Of a DNA stretch of 5,693 nt, positions 5,649-5,693 are shown one piece after another. Position numbers and translations under genes: made by a program. The notes beneath the pieces were generated by a model that was not told the DNA's origin, searched no databases, and worked only from the letters and a program-made list of their open reading frames with translations. Source of the DNA: DUZB01 sp964407525 (GTDB lineage Bacteria > Desulfobacterota > DSM-4660 > Desulfatiglandales > Desulfatiglandaceae); contig CAYOWC010000309.1 in the NCBI GenBank assembly GCA_964407525.1, forward strand, positions 1-5,693, in the 5' to 3' direction. Each line of letters opens with the position of its first letter. The first letter of the stretch is position 1.

Positions 5649-5672
5649 CGCGAAGTCGCCAAGGCCGCAAAG
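5649..5672. repeat. Short CGCNAAG tandem repeat
   Basis: Three copies of CGCNAAG follow each other at 8- and 9-base spacing: 5649-5655, 5657-5663 and 5666-5672. Similar CGCAAAG-rich strings are, from memory, a common dispersed intergenic element in many environmental bacteria, including sulfate reducers. It is non-coding here and marks the upstream boundary of the acyl-CoA dehydrogenase leader. No open gene is supported from here to the right edge. Confidence 0.5.
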
Positions 5673-5693
5673 CCTTTTTCGAATCGGAACGGA

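Noticed and set aside
5605..5670. 22-residue N-terminal extension of the acyl-CoA dehydrogenase
   Set aside because: It would be read from the inverted repeat and the CGCNAAG repeat, does not look like the family, and the GAGGAGGT site points to ATG 5604.

Overview
The window carries a small catabolic gene cluster for breakdown of an acyl-CoA by beta-oxidation-type chemistry. It contains one acyl-CoA dehydrogenase, two different 3-hydroxyacyl-CoA dehydrogenases, one thiolase, an XRE-cupin transcriptional regulator, and the first codons of a probable alpha/beta-hydrolase. There is no rRNA, tRNA, CRISPR array, transposase or phage gene. Strong AGGAGG-type ribosome binding sites, ATGA gene coupling and the style of the enzymes point to a bacterium with acyl-CoA-based metabolism. 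A Desulfobacterota or syntrophic anaerobe is a reasonable guess, but it is inferred from protein style only and not proven.

Layout: (i) 1-1614, minus strand: regulator (1036-1614), then 3-hydroxyacyl-CoA dehydrogenase 1 (80-1039, start overlapping the regulator's stop), then after 44 bases the start of a probable hydrolase that runs off the left edge. (ii) 1615-2189: a 575-base AT-rich divergent intergenic region with a near-consensus sigma-70 promoter facing right. (iii) 2190-3428, plus strand: thiolase, preceded by a perfect AGGAGG. (iv) 3412-5604, minus strand: acyl-CoA dehydrogenase, then 3-hydroxyacyl-CoA dehydrogenase 2 after 21 bases. The end of this operon overlaps the end of the thiolase by 17 bases. 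(v) 5605-5693: leader of the acyl-CoA dehydrogenase operon, with a perfect 7+7 inverted repeat and a short CGCNAAG repeat.

How the genes could work together: the acyl-CoA dehydrogenase would make an enoyl-CoA, a hydratase not in this window would hydrate it, one or both hydroxyacyl-CoA dehydrogenases would oxidise the alcohol, and the thiolase would cleave the 3-ketoacyl-CoA. The regulator lies beside the divergent promoter region and could control both arms.

The points most worth a second look are in the enzymes. The acyl-CoA dehydrogenase has its probable catalytic Glu in the isovaleryl/long-chain position, an altered flavin loop and an acidic C-terminal tail. The thiolase lacks the usual HMG loop. 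The second hydroxyacyl-CoA dehydrogenase has Asp in place of the catalytic Glu. Nothing here is clearly a wholly new system; the case is for an uncharacterised acyl-CoA pathway with an unknown substrate.
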